Below, in pieces: positions 22,410 to 34,115 of a stretch of 64,000 nucleotides of DNA (within the stretch, counting starts at the first letter, position 1; every line of letters begins with the position of its first letter). The DNA is from Pristionchus mayeri (lineage: Eukaryota; Nematoda; Chromadorea; Rhabditida; Neodiplogasteridae): contig BTRK01000003.1 of assembly GCA_036245805.1 (NCBI GenBank), positions 4,526,001 through 4,590,000 of the forward strand, given 5' to 3'. Made by a program: the position numbers and the translations under genes. The notes beneath the pieces were generated by a model, which was not told the DNA's origin, ran no database searches, and was given only the letters and a program-made list of their open reading frames with translations.

Positions 22410-23567
22410 ATGAAGTGGCTGCTATCGTTCCTTATTCTCCTTCTCATCTCTGATTTCGTTGCGGCTCATTCCGTGCCGTTGACTGCGGCTTTACAGCAGG
22501 TTAGAGCTCAAAATTCTGGTCGCCGTCGCTTTTTGTACATAAATTTGCAATTTGTCGTTGCGGCGTTCTTTAAGAGTAATACTCGCTTAATTTCCCAAAC
22601 CATCTCGCCAATTAGCACCTTTACAGCAGTGTCAGGACAATGGCGGCGTGTGGAGCAATGAGACGCAAGTGGGTGGTAGGGGAAAGCGGCTCGCCCTCCA
22701 TGAGATCACGATCATGAACAAATTGAAAGTACAGTCGCGCTGGAATGTAACCGGGCACTTTTTTTAATGTATTGCAACTGTTTGCCCAGGAAAGACATCA
22801 TACCGGAGCTACGGCATGATGTACCAAATGTATCGGACATTATGGTAATGGGCATTATGGCAATGGTATTATGGCATGACGCAATTGAAGTTATTGCATA
22901 GTGATGACGCAATCGATATCCACTTTTTTTTCAAAATTTCATTATTCTTGCATAGATTTTTCCCTGCTGGCCAAACTTTCTGAGGTTGGAGATATGACCG
23001 AGGCCTACCCAGAATAAATTTTTGAAAGTGCTGCTCGGTCGCATATTTGACTTTCCGGCGCGACTTTATGCGCAAAAAGAGTGAAATTGTGCAATCGCTC
23101 GAACTCTTGTGAGAATGTAACTAGGGCTCTCTTATTGGAAAAGTTTAGTATCATTTTCAGACATGTTTCATGTACGCTATATAGGCCATACATAGAGCGC
23201 ACGTGAAACATATCTGAAAATGATATAACAATTTCCCAAAGGGGGAACTGTAAATGTAACTGGAGAAACCGTGTCTTCGTCTCTCCATTTCTTCCCTCTG
23301 CACTTGACCGGTCTCGAGAGTGTGGGAGATGAGTTGAGACGATTACTCGAATAGTTTCAACTATAGTGAGATGGTTGAAACGTTCGGATTGTCAAAACGT
23401 GAAGCCGCATTAAGAAATGTTGAGACATGCGAGAATCGGGAGAAACGAGACACCGATTATCCATTCTACGAATGCCAGGAAAGGGGCGGACATTGGAATG
23501 CCCGCGCGAAGGTGACTTGCAGGCCTATTTGTATGCGTTCAACAAATTAATTAAGAAGTGCGAGTGA
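22410..23567 (+). CDS. small secreted Cys-containing protein, copy 1, 3' frameshift
   Basis: Unrecognised secreted protein. Exons 22410-22499, 22627-22668 and 23371 onward. The first exon is a signal peptide (MKWLLSFLILLLISDFVAA) ending ALQQ; the second gives QCQDNGGVWSNETQ; the third includes YECQERGGHWNARA. The two CQ-x2-GG-x-W-N motifs look like a repeated unit. The inverted paralog at 39612-40426 has the same exon plan. Relative to that paralog, a one-base deletion near 23530 shifts the frame, giving a stop at 23548-23550 instead of the conserved end KKCE at 23567, so this copy may be decaying. The second intron contains the MITE at 23122-23252. The upstream sequence TGCGTATAAAAG at about 22372 looks like a TATA box. 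Confidence 0.6.
23122..23252. mobile_element. palindromic MITE (TAGGGTTCTC family), shared with paralog
   Basis: Palindrome with central TATGTTTCA and TATATAGG sequence, flanked by exact AATGTAAC duplications (23114-23121 and 23253-23260). The inverted paralogous locus has the same insertion at 39918-40043 with the complementary duplication GTTACATT, so the insertion predates the duplication. Confidence 0.85.
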
Positions 23568-23994
23568 GATTCGAGTTTGCTAACGGAGTTCCACACCTTC
23601 ATTTAACCTTTCCATTGTTTTGAAAGTACTTAACTTATAAACAATTTAATCGTTGTATTGCATATCGGTATTGGCGATAAACGAATGCACATTTCATTTT
23701 CGAACATCAACAACTTAAAATTGTCCTGTACTATTTTAAAGCAGATCATTTGTTAAAATCCAATAGAAAAAAACAATGGAATTTGGAAGATGGCATAAGT
23801 TAATGGTTGATTGTATTTAATTGGAATTATGGGCAACACAATCACTATTATTATTCGGTTTGTCTCTCTGTTGTCCGAGTATTTCGTCTGGTATTGATCG
23901 TCTGTATCAGTCCGAAATACATGTGACGGAACTACAAGTAATTACTGATTAGAGAACAGTATGATTTTCCTACTTTCAGCACGCAGAATATATA
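23568..23994. other. paralogous 3' flank, no gene
   Basis: The sequence to about 23840 is still alignable, inverted, to about 39360-39540, marking the end of the duplicated block. No exon is seen. Confidence 0.6.
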
Positions 23995-25092
23995 CAGGGT
24001 GCGTAAAAAGTATGGTGACAACAATTTTGTATAATATATCGCGAACTCGCAATCGCTATGCAATCCAGGCTAGGAATCCAGGTTGGGCCTCAATATTCCC
24101 TAGCATAACAACTCCAAGACATTCACCATAGATTCCCACCATGGAGCTCTCCCTCTTAGGCCTGCGCGAATTTCAATTCGAAAAATTTGAGACCTTGGCC
24201 CGTTACTCATATTTGGTTGAAATGATAATTCCAAAATAATGGATAAGGATTACCCCACTATTAGCACTTGGTTATAGAGAGAATCCATTCGAAATTAGAG
24301 TACTCTTGCTTAGCGATACCTCTCATTTTGGATAACGGAGAAATATTAATTTAATTACATCACACATTGATAATGACTCAAAAATTTGAAAAGTGACATA
24401 TTCACTTTTCATATTAAACATTCGTAGAGCATACCATAAACTTGCATAATATGTTATGCGGTCAAATTATGAATTATGATGGCATCAAATTGAATGAACC
24501 CCTAATATCATAATATCATAATCAGGTTTGGGAAAATTTCGCTGAAATAGCCACTTGGGATAGATTTGAACAATCTGCAGATAAAGGTTCCCAATCAAAA
24601 GGGAATTTAAATGCATAATTACACTCCTTAGTGGTTGAGTATCATCCACAATATATCATAATTATTATATCTACCGAGATTAATGAATGCCACTTCTAAG
24701 AACAGGAAAAAAATTTCGTGGGCCGTAACTGGAAAAGTCATTTAAAAATATTTTCCGAGGCCGACCTCAGCTTCCGAATGGAATGGTTCACATATTTAGA
24801 CTTATGTATTGTTGTGTTTATCAGAAATATTGGGTTGAAAGTTCCATCTATATCGCTGCTCTATAGGGGCATCCAAGAGCACGTCACATTGAGTATGGTG
24901 AAATGGCTATTTTTTATGCAACATTTTTTTGATAAATTAATTCAAAAAATGGAGTTGGAATATTTCTATGATATTTACGCGCTACATAGCTAAATATCTA
25001 AGGAACATACTCCAGCAAATTGAGATATATTGGAAACGCATGCGACGAGCAGGATGCAATTGATTTTGTCACCATACTTTTTACGCACCCTG
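23995..25092. mobile_element. non-autonomous Tc1-type element, TA target
   Basis: Terminal inverted repeats CAGGGTGCGTAAAAAGTATG, continuing GTGAC at each end, flanked by TA (23993-23994 and 25093-25094). The 1.1 kb interior shows no transposase; the longest open frame (24718-24993) has no DDE motifs. This is a deletion derivative or a long MITE of a Tc1-like family. Confidence 0.85.
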
Positions 25093-25156
25093 TACATCCA
25101 TGTTGCCAGAGAATTGTTCAAGAGTATGGTTAGCCTGCAATATTTTTGATATGCTT

Positions 25157-25252
25157 GGTTGGCACTAGGTCGGATGAGAACGAGAAAGTCAAGCCACCTT
25201 TGATATATAAATAAAATATGTACGTTCTAGCTCTCATCCGGCCTAGTGCCAC
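25157..25252. repeat. short inverted repeat
   Basis: Arms TTGGCACTAGGTCGGATGAG and CTCATCCGGCCTAGTGCCA surround an AT-rich centre (TGATATATAAATAAAATATG). The size and form are like the other short palindromes but no target duplication is seen. Confidence 0.65.
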
Positions 25253-25299
25253 ATGGATTCACGAGAATGATCAGCAACGCACACTAGGTTGCCGGAAAA

Positions 25300-26412
25300 T
25301 ACTATATGTGGTACATGAAAGATATCCGAGAATGATTCAAAAGATGCCCAATTACTCCCAATTACGGAACCCTAACGCACACACACCTGTTCCACGTTCG
25401 GTACGACATCCGGAAGGCTTGATCTGTTTTATGTGCTTCGAGCGTGGTAGTGTTTGTGATAATCAACCCGTGAATGCCGTATTCGATTAACAGGGAAATA
25501 GGAAGCAGGAAATCGGCTGGAAAAGTTCGAATTTTCATTTTGCTTGAATAGCTAACAAACTTACCGATACATATGGAGAAGGAGACAATAGTTATGCGTG
25601 AAAGACAACGGAAGAACGACTTCCGCTGAGGATCGTGTATCTGTGCTGTGAGTATCTTTTATAAATATTGACTACCTGACTCGATCGCACTTTTAATATT
25701 GTTACAACGTAGATAGCTATTGATGCAATAATGAGCATTGGACTAATAGTATCCGTAATGCTCTGAATTCCGGATTACCAGTTGAGTTACACAACATAAC
25801 ATACAAAGTCCATTCTCGTGTAGCGCAAGGGAAATATTACTTCAACAACGATACACATTACAATGACTGTCCACACCGATAATATAGCATACCAAAGTCG
25901 TTTCGGGGCAAATATCTGAAAGAGTTCAACATATCTGAAAAAAAGACCCTCTAGCGGCGTAGGTTTTTTTTAATCGCCCTCCCGCTTGATGTGAGGATAT
26001 TGCAAATATTTTTTTTCTAAATAAATGTATGTACTCGTGAATCAAACTAACCACATTTTGCCGAAGTGGCGAAACAACAGCCGTCAGTCTAGTGATCGTC
26101 ATCAATAGAGCAAAAGAACTGCCAGCAATACGAACGGATGTGAGCTGTGTTATTCGAACTTTTTTTGTTTAATCGAATATTGTTACCTGTATGGTTAAAG
26201 TGACAAGAGACAGTTCGCGTCCAAATATTGAATACTGAGATTTAACAGATGTGATTGCAAAAAAATCATAAACTACTCTGGTAGGTACAGCCAGCTCAAT
26301 CCAATAATATCCAGAATAAAGTTCACGCAATTAGCGATGACTGAAACCCTGTTTGCAGGCATTCTTTTTAAATTTATTTTATTTTATTAAAATTAAATCA
26401 AATTAAATTAAA
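25300..26412. other. no gene seen
   Basis: About 25305-25385 resembles one half of the TATGTTTCA palindrome family (GAATGATTCAAAAGATGCCC then GGAACCCTAAC). The remainder is AT-rich and unassigned, with an AT-only tract at 26360-26430. Confidence 0.4.
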
Positions 26413-26670
26413 TTAATTTAATTTCTCACCGTTGTGTAGCAGTTGCAAACGCACGGGATATTCGACGGTTTTACACGCTTCTGATGAGATGAGCACGTAA
26501 ATAAATCTCAAACGTTCTCTTAGCAACAACAGTTCAAAAGGACCGACCTCGAAAATGCGAATATGTGAAGAGAATTGATTGTACACGCAACGATCGCCAT
26601 CGCGTCTGCGAATCTCACTGACAACGTGGAACAAACCTCGTTCCCGTCGTCTAATTTGACGGGATTGCAT
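26413..26670 (-). CDS. hypothetical open frame, 85 codons
   Basis: A charged open frame (for example RRRERGLFHVVSEIRRRDG and ELLLLRERLRFIYVLIS) that could be an exon of an unrecognised gene or chance. No supporting splice sites, homology or paralog is visible in the window. Confidence 0.2.
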   Translation of the reverse strand: MQSRQIRRRERGLFHVVSEIRRRDGDRCVYNQFSSHIRIFEVGPFELLLLRERLRFIYVLISSEACKTVEYPVRLQLLHNGEKLN

Positions 26671-26904
26671 AAGTATCCAACGGACATGGTTCTGATTCGT
26701 TATGTTTCTCCCTCCCTTCCACTTTTATTAATTTCTGCTAATTATTCAAGATGAAATTGAAAAGAACATCTAAGGAAAGATGATTCATCCCGAAAAGATA
26801 AAAGAACGATAACAAAAGCACGCCCAGCCATCGAATCGACACGATGTCAGACGAGAAATTTCGGTTTTGGAAAAGCAAGCGAAATTGAAAATCGATCCGA
26901 GTCG

Positions 26905-27060
26905 ACCGCTCTAGGGTTCCGGAATTGGGCGTAATCGGGCATCTTTTGAATCATTTTCTGAAAAGTTTCATGTGCGATATATATGAATACTATATATGGT
27001 ACATGAGACATCCAAAAATTATCGAAAATACGCCCCAACTGCATCCGTAGGAACGAAAGG
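26905..27060. repeat. degenerate palindrome of the TATGTTTCA family
   Basis: Starts TAGGGTTCCGGAATTGGGCG and contains GAATCATTTTCTGAAAAGTT and TTTCATGTGCGATATATA. The second arm is diverged. It is related to 30490-30565 and 25305-25385. Confidence 0.55.
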
Positions 27061-27113
27061 ACATTGAATACACGTGCAATCACTGCTGGTGTGAAGCTCC
27101 GTGTCATTGTTAC

Positions 27114-27225
27114 TAGAGTTCGTAATTCGGGTCACCTTCTCTTCATTTTACACACTCTCTTGTCCGGTTGATCGGCGAGAGAGTGTGGGAAATGAAGAGA
27201 CGTTTGGCCCGAATTACGAACTCTA
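27114..27225. mobile_element. palindromic MITE with 8-bp TSD ATTGTTAC
   Basis: Inverted termini TAGAGTTCGTAATTCGGG flanked by exact ATTGTTAC at 27106-27113 and 27226-27233. The centre contains ACACTCTCTTGTCCGG and GGCGAGAGAGTGTGG, the motif shared by the other CTCTCTCG-centred palindromes. Confidence 0.9.
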
Positions 27226-27233
27226 ATTGTTAC

Positions 27234-28290
27234 AAGTGCGAGGTTTGTTAATTTTTAATCTTCAATTTATAACATGTTATAGGCTGTTATTACGAACACA
27301 ATAAATTATTATGGAAAAGTTAGGTCACTTTATACTAGAATGATCACTTTGACATTAATTGTTCTTCATTCAAACCGTTATTTTGTAATTAATTAATTTA
27401 ACCACGATTTGTATCATGTTTGAGGCAAAATATGTTTGAATACTATACATTAAAATTTTATAAAACAACTTTTTCTGGTTTGAAAAAGGTCGTACAACCT
27501 GATTCTGACAAAATCAGAATGCAAGGAATAATATTTTTCACGATGATGAAAAATGAGAAAAGGTTAAGACGAAAAAATGATATTTTGCACTATTCATAAT
27601 TAAGACTTTTCTCTATGCAAAAAAGTTCCAACAACAAACTTGTTCTCCTAGTCAAGATGGTCATTTTCTTTCTTTGAACTGCGTGATATCTCAATTTTGA
27701 AGGAACTTATGAATTTTTGAATTTTCAAAATTTCTAGAACCTGCAATTTGGTAGTTTAGAGAAATCGCGGAAACCTTATGTACAAAAAAGATACGGGCCT
27801 TAGGGACACCTACCCTGATAATCTCGAAGAAATCTGAACATTTTGAATATTCAAATGGGTCTCGATTTCATGCAATCTCTCAGAAGACAATATTCAACAA
27901 TATGTATGTCACTAAGATGATTTATTAGGCGAATCGCGAGAGAATCGACCACGCCGTGGCGGTAGGAAAAAAATCTGTCTTACCTGGCAACAAATTTGCC
28001 TACAAGTATTTCAAATGATGTTCTTTCAAACTGGGTCGTCAGATTTTTGATAACGGTCGTCATCTTCGAGATTCGGAAGGCCAAACTTGGTACTATCACT
28101 TTTTGAAAGTCAAATCGGTCTCACTTAAATGATCATAACTTTGTTTAAAATGGCGCTAGACAGTCGTTCTTTGTTTAAAAAGAAAGCTGAGAACAATCTC
28201 TACAACTTCCTGACGCTGGCATTTTTGTGCAACGACCCCAAAATGAGTTCTGGGCAAGAACACTTCCGTATCTTCAATTGGTATCATTTG
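27234..28290. repeat. unassigned AT-rich DNA, then interspersed repeat copy
   Basis: 27234-27930 shows no gene. 27930-28290 is an inverted copy of about 9050-9400 (GAGAATCGACCACGCCGTGG) and also carries the CGCTGGCATTTTTGTGC segment of the foldback at 8628. Confidence 0.65.
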
Positions 28291-28708
28291 GGCTAGGAAA
28301 AAAAACGTGCAAAAATCCCGAGAGCGCGCGCTCTAACCGACTTACGCTCTCCAAAATTCGTGAGTGTATGAGTAAAATTGAGCCATGTACGGTAGATCAA
28401 AGTCTGAAAATGGGGTTTAATTAACTGCGAAGATAAAGTGTGTAAAAATTTTTTTTGTAATAATTCAATGTCAATTGCGTGGGGAAACATTGACAAGTGA
28501 AGAGTAGTGAACATAAAATGATAATTTGCGCAAATTTGATGCGAATAATGATGAAATATTACAACTGGAAGACAGTCAAAAATGGAAAAAAAACTGAATT
28601 TTGAAAATAATTAAGAAAACGTTATGGGCTATGCATGGATGTCAGAGGAAGTGTAGAAAGTGGTAAATAAAGTGAAATATGGACATAGAAGCTCAATTAA
28701 GAGTTTAA

Positions 28709-29567
28709 TTAAGAGTTGTTGAGCTCTTCCGCATATGCTGTAGATGAGGCAACATCTTTCCCCAAATCGCATGCTTGCTGAAATTACTTTTGATTGTGCA
28801 AGGAACTCTCTTGAATTTTCAATATAATTGAATTGTGCATCGAATACTAGGTAACCTAGTGAAAACACTCACCATCTGAGGAATTGTGGTTTCGAAGTCG
28901 CAGAACGAATGCATAACGGAGAAGATCAGAAGCAAATTGAGAATGACCAATTCGAAGACAGATCCTTGTGTAAGCAACCACAACAAATCAGTCGCCTAAA
29001 TTAATTAAAAAACACAATAATCTAGTACGTTTTCCATGTATGTACTCTCTGGCATTTCAACCGACCAAGATAGCGAATTAAATACAGATAGTGCCTCTGA
29101 ATCGTACTCACTAGTGATGCCAAAACGGCGCGCGCTCTCCTCGTTGCGCACGCTCTATCGCGGGTCAGACAGAGCGAGAGAGCGTGTGAAACGAAGAGTG
29201 AGCGCACCGTTTTGGCATCACTAGTACTCACCAGCATCAAACCGTACACAGCAACCATTAGATCACTCGTCGGATCCGACATTGTGGAGACATAGACGCC
29301 ATAGATTGCAATAACTAACTGAAAAGTATTTACCGGTTTTGTTAATTCGCTGTGATGCAAGGATAAATACAACACTCTTTGACCAATCGTCTATAGGCTC
29401 TTTAAATGAGGAGACGGTAACCCGAATTACGCATATGTGTATGTAATTTCAACGCAGTATTATGAAAAGGATGAGAAACTTACGGTAATGTAGATGCAAC
29501 TAATGCTGATTTGAAATGCCAGAAGTAGGAAGAAGAACTGAGTGAAGATGATGATCACGTCGGTCTT
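28709..29567 (-). CDS. multi-pass membrane protein, partial exon set
   Basis: Four exons in the same phase: 29567-29484, 29318-29232, 28995-28873 and 28777-28709 ending in TAA. They encode hydrophobic segments (IIIFTQFFFLLLAFQISI, LVIAIYGVYV with LMVAVYGLML, and LVILNLLLIFSVMHSF) separated by short loops, then a short soluble tail. The start exon is not identified. This looks like a four-helix type membrane protein, but I do not recognise the family. The 29232 donor lies directly against a MITE whose target duplication is the donor itself. Confidence 0.6.
29112..29223. mobile_element. palindromic MITE at a splice donor, 8-bp TSD
   Basis: Near-perfect palindrome, termini TAGTGATGCCAAAACGG, flanked by exact GTACTCAC at 29104-29111 and 29224-29231. 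On the gene strand that duplication reads GTGAGTAC, the 5' splice site of the membrane protein gene. The same element type recurs at 55697-55807. Confidence 0.9.
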
Positions 29568-29699
29568 CTACAACGATTATCGATCAATTGTCTGTGGATA
29601 CTAGAATGCGAAATTCGGCTAATAGTATCTTAATTTTCCAATTTTCTCTCGACCTAGACAGTTTGTGAAGAATAAATAAAAACAATCTCCAGAAGTATT

Positions 29700-30468
29700 G
29701 TGACTTCGATATGGTTCTCTCTCACATTTCATCGATATTTCAGCATTTTCCTTAGCGCTTTCCATAATCGAATTCGAGATTTCCTCATTGTTAGCAGAGA
29801 GGTCCAGCTTGAGACGTTCCAGTTCACGTTTCAGTTCCTCAAAATGACATATTGGATTGGAAAGATGTGCAATCTGGAGCTGGAATATTGGTCTTACATC
29901 CTTCTCCTCTGACATCTTTGTGAGTTTGCATTGAGTAGTTTGCTGGAAATTGCGGATGCTCTTGATAACTTCCACATCTTTCATCAGTTGATCTTTCAGA
30001 ATTCTAACACGCTGAAACTAATACACCTAACACCCCATTTGTTCAAATATTGCAAACGCTGATTACCTTATCCTCATCGGAGACGCTAATCTATCTGCTT
30101 CTTCAGGTCCCTGACTCGAGCAACGGAAGTGGGTTCATCTCTAAATGATTCTTTCACTATCTTTGCATCTCACACTACTTTGTTGCATACATCATCGGAT
30201 TCCAGGCCTATCGTTGCGTACATATTTCAAAATATATTTTGTTCTACCAAATGAGAAAAAAAAATTAGCACCTGTCAAGAAAAAAGAGCTGTTTGCAGTT
30301 ACCGTAACGCCTCTCGTAGCTTTCAGCTGCGCACATCTGCTCATCGGCACTGTGGGTGATGCGAGCAGCATCGGCAGAGTATCGAGCTGACGCCAGATCC
30401 TTCTCCAGCTCCAGTAGCTTTGATCTGACATTGGGCTTGTTTTCGAAATTTATTGCACTCATCAGCAC
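29700..30468 (-). CDS. coiled-coil protein exons
   Basis: Open exons near 30468-30300 (VRSKLLELEKDLASARYSAD and following), about 29999-29900 (RVRILKDQLMKDVEVIKSI) and about 29840-29720 (ELKRELERLKLDLSANNEE). Their heptad pattern is typical of long coiled coils. Plausible donors (GTAACT and GTAAGA) and acceptors (TTTCAG and TTTTGAG) join them. A small exon between them, near 30110-30070, has stops in two frames, so the gene may be damaged. It could be a filament-like or centrosomal protein; I cannot assign a family. Confidence 0.4.
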
Positions 30469-30484
30469 TCTCTCGTCGAGTATA

Positions 30485-31120
30485 TGGTAGCGTTCCGGAA
30501 TTGGGCGTAATTGGGCGTCTTTTGAATCATTTTCACATATGTTTCATGCGCGCTATACAGTAGCGGCCATAATTCTATCACATTTGTGTTTTTCAAGCAT
30601 AACTTTCCTCAAACTTTTCCGATCCTCACCAAATTTCGAATATACTTATATTTTATGATTACCAATATAATCATCCATAAGATGGGTGTATCGTGATAGT
30701 GTACGGTAGGTCACTGAGAAATCGATAATTCGCGCAAAATCGGGTTTTCCGGTTAAATGCGTGCCAAAAATCTAGAAATAAATCTATCCAATTGTGAATT
30801 AGTAGGTCCGAAATATCATCTTTCAGGCTTTCGAATACAACTTTTGGATAAATTGTTAATCGATTTTTGAGTTGTGGTAGGTCACTTCAAATTAATGTAC
30901 TTTTTAATACATTTTTGGTTGTAACTTTAATTCTAAGGAAGCAATTGCGCTCAAATTGATAAGATAGCATACACTGGTGGTCCCTATTCACACTTGCACG
31001 TTTGGAGTTAACTGGCTTCGATATAGCCAAAATCTGATATTTGGTATGCTTAAATTTGACGAGCTGTAAGTCCTGGATGGATTTTTTTCGGCACTCAGAA
31101 ACTGTGCTATCTTATATTAG
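30485..31120. other. half palindrome, then unassigned DNA
   Basis: 30490-30565 is a single arm of the TATGTTTCA palindrome family (GTTCCGGAATTGGGCGTAAT). The rest, to 31120, has no recognisable exon. Confidence 0.4.
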
Positions 31121-32376
31121 GGTGTCCCATAATTTTTTAGAATTTTTTGACATTTTTTGTTTTCAATATTTTACCAACAGATAACAACATTCGCTCAACA
31201 ATCTAGGCCCCATGTATTTCCTCAACCTTCTCCTACCTATAGGGCAGGGTCCCGCTTCCTCTATTTCAGAAGGCCAGGGGAATGGAGTCAATACAGGAAT
31301 AAAAATCCTTCTCCAGATCGTCTCTTTTGTTGAACTTATTTTCCTTGCAGAAGTCAGCAAGAGATCTGAATGCGTATTAGTCGCATGGGGAATGGTCTGA
31401 AGTGTATGGTTTAGGAAGGAGCCGTTCGATGTTCAGTTCCTTCATTTTCTTCTAGGTGATTATCGCATGATGGATCTACAATTATCAAGGAGGCGAACGA
31501 TTTTTTCCTTGGCTCATGAGTTAGGGAAGCACTCGGTTGGCCATCGCCTTCAGTTCAGTAGAAAATACATCAACCTTGACGGTGAGGCCAGGTGTGAGAA
31601 TCCCAACATAGATAGGACCAAATGAGGAAAAGAAGAAGATGAGGAGTTCTTTCTTTTCCCCAGTTTCATTCTTGGGGAAGGGCTCTGGCTTCTAATCGGG
31701 ATCGGCACACTGTAGCTTCCACTCTGCACGTGATCCACTCTTCCTTTCACTGCGGTAATCTTGTGGATTCAGTAAGTATTGGGTTTGCAATATGGTAAAT
31801 GTCGAAAGATATCGACTCGCGATTTGAGCTGTGCCATGTTCAGGTCATTAGAAATCACTTTACGACGCAAGTGCTTCTCGTGAGCCCGATAGAAGAGATG
31901 GCACACGGTGGATTTAGAAGTACTTCTCTCAACCTCCAACTCGCATACACCAAGTTTGGTCTCACTTGCGAGGGCTGTGAGAATGGGGTGTTTGACCTGG
32001 GCGGATCTGGCGATAATAGTGAGGAGGTCTGAGAGCTCATACTCCCAATTTTAAAGAGGGTGAACAAATTGAAGTAGGTGGCAAGGAAGTGGGCAAAGGG
32101 AGCTTGCGATACCACCAATTATTTGCGAGCCTCGATGGTTGAGCGATTAAACAGGAAGGGGTGGAATAAAACTAAGCATCAACCTCAACGAGTACCCATT
32201 GCTAGAATAAGTGAAACAATTGAAAGAGTGATACAATTCCGATTTCGTTTGTAGTCAAAAATTACGAAATATATTATCAATCGTTCAGTTAGTGAGATTA
32301 GGTCAAGCTGTTACGCAGTTCGTTTTTAGGGCTTGCGATATCCAGTTTTCTAAGAAATTATGGGAAACCCTATTAC
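31121..32376 (-). mobile_element. decayed mariner, minus strand
   Basis: Imperfect inverted termini: GGGTGTCCCATAATTTTTTAG at the left and the complement of GGGTTTCCCATAATTTCTTAG at the right. Broken reading frames between them align in order with the intact transposase at 35106-36074, but only through several frameshifts and stops. Near 31330 the minus strand reads SLADFCKENKF, matching SLSDFCKGKKF. Confidence 0.75.
31195..32160 (-). pseudogene. mariner transposase pseudogene
   Basis: Remnants from N to C terminus are found at about 32120-31860, 31750-31550 (KKELLIFFFSSFGPIY compared with KKELLCFFFSVLGPIY) and 31400-31200. Stops such as PCD followed by TAA near the third catalytic aspartate show that it is dead. 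It is older and clearly diverged from the mariner at 34957. Confidence 0.75.
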
Positions 32377-32810
32377 AATGAATGTCGAACAGATCTGTGA
32401 AAATTGGTACATATTGGTCAAATTTCCATAAAGTTGTGATACTTTGAAACTTGTAAAATTCGTCAAAAAGTGGCCATTTTGCATTTCTCGCATTCCTTTA
32501 CCCTTCGTCCCTTCCTCTCACTCCAATAAAATATCAATAAAAACGATATTGGAGTGAGACTATATCGTAACTCAATAACCCTAGTTACGATATAGTCTCA
32601 CTCCAATATCGTAACTAGGGTTATTTAAAGATGGAATGCGCTTTCTGCTGAATCTGTGTTAAGCTCGCCAAATCGCTTCCGATCCTACCTTGTTTCTCTT
32701 CCCACTGTCTCTTTCACTTCCCATTCTCTTCTACGTCTATAATTTTTCCCCCCAATCTGCTGCTTCCCCCGAAGCCCCAACCCCAACACCGACTCTTCAA
32801 CACGTCGGAC
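32377..32810. other. no gene; short inverted repeat at about 32545-32625
   Basis: GTTACGATATAGTCTCACTC and its complement form a hairpin, with a third partial copy (CCAATATCGTAACTAGGG) following. No exon is seen. Confidence 0.5.
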
Positions 32811-33662
32811 CATAGGTGTCCACGCCGGCGGCGTGCGCACCGCCTCACATGTGAGGCGGTGCGCAAGGCATGTAAGGGGTTCATTGAAAAATCGATTTGT
32901 AAGTCATGGTAGGTCAAGACTAAGTACCGTACCCAATCGATAGTACAGTACCAGCAGATACCGTATATCACTACCGTAACCCATTATTATCGCGAACTAA
33001 CTTTATTTTCAAAAAATTAAAGTGCCGTATCCAATCGACTCTACAGTACCTCCCGATACCGTATACCACTACCGTAACCCACGATTATCGCAAACTAACT
33101 TTATTTTTAAAAAAGCCCTGGTGCAATCGATTCTACAGTACCCAAGTAACTACCGTAACCCAGTTCCGTGGGTCAGATCCAGTTCTTTGGGTCAAACATT
33201 TTTCTAAAAATCCAAAATCGATCATTAAATTATTGTAAAATATCCTAACATATAACTCATTACTGTAGAAACATTTTATGATCGATTTTGGATTTTTAGA
33301 AAAACGTTTGAAATTTTTAGAAAAATGTTTGACCCAAGGAACTGGATCTGACCCACGGAACTGGGCTACGGTAGTTACTTGGGTACTGTAGAATCGATTG
33401 TACCAGGGTTTTTTAAAAATAAAGTTAGTTTGTGATAATCGTGGGTTACGGTGGTGGTATACGGTATCGGGAGGTACTGTAGAGTCGATTGGATACGGCA
33501 CTTTATTTTTTTTGAAAATAAAGTTAGTTCGCGATAATAGTGGGTTACGGTTGTGATATACGGTATCTGCTGGTACTGTCTGCTGGTACGCACCGCCTCA
33601 CATGTGAGGCGGTGCGCAGCACCCCCCCCCCCCCCCCTCGCCGCCATTTCTGGACACCTATG
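32811..33662. mobile_element. hAT-type MITE, same family as 14816-15549
   Basis: Termini CATAGGTGTCCA, the GCCGGCGGCG motif, and 8-bp flanks CGTCGGAC (32803-32810) and CGTCGGGC (33663-33670) that differ at one base. The interior is a long imperfect palindrome with GCACCGCCTCACATGTGAGG blocks and CTACCGTAACCC motifs. The mirrored small open frames are arm copies, not genes. Confidence 0.85.
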
Positions 33663-33670
33663 CGTCGGGC

Positions 33671-34115
33671 ATATGCCAAACTCTTACGAAGATTTATCCC
33701 TACTACTCGGTGCTTTCTCCTGGCGGATAAATAAATTGAAATTGAAATTAAGGCATTTATAAGGAGGCATATCAATCGGAATAATGCCGTGAGAAAACTT
33801 ACTTATCTATCGAACATGCGCATCAAAGCTAAACCATTATCAGAAATTAAATAGAAAGCTATTACAACTAGATCATATCACCGTGGATCTTCTCTGAACA
33901 GCATGCCCATATCTATAGGATAAACTATGCATGCAATAAATAAATACCTTCTGGCTAACCTTGTTTGGGTCTCAATGGAGAATACTAATCAGAAACACTA
34001 CAACCATGCGTCTATTATTGACCACGGGTGCAAAAGGATTTGCTCAGGGAGCGCGTCCCACATTTCGAAATTGTGACACATTTAAAATATTAATCCATTC
34101 AGTTGTTAAACAGTC
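33671..34115. other. 5' flank of F-box copy A
   Basis: From about 33950 (CCTTCTGGCTAACCTTG) the sequence matches about 40670 upstream of the second copy (CCTTCTGGCTAGCCTTG), marking the start of the duplicated block. No other gene is seen. Confidence 0.5.

Noticed and set aside
24718..24993. Possible transposase frame in the Tc1-type element
   Set aside because: Only 91 codons and none of the DDE or helix-turn-helix motifs are visible.
33022..33762. Paired open frames on both strands (PYPIDSTVPPDTVYH)
   Set aside because: Arms of the hAT-type MITE at 32811-33662.
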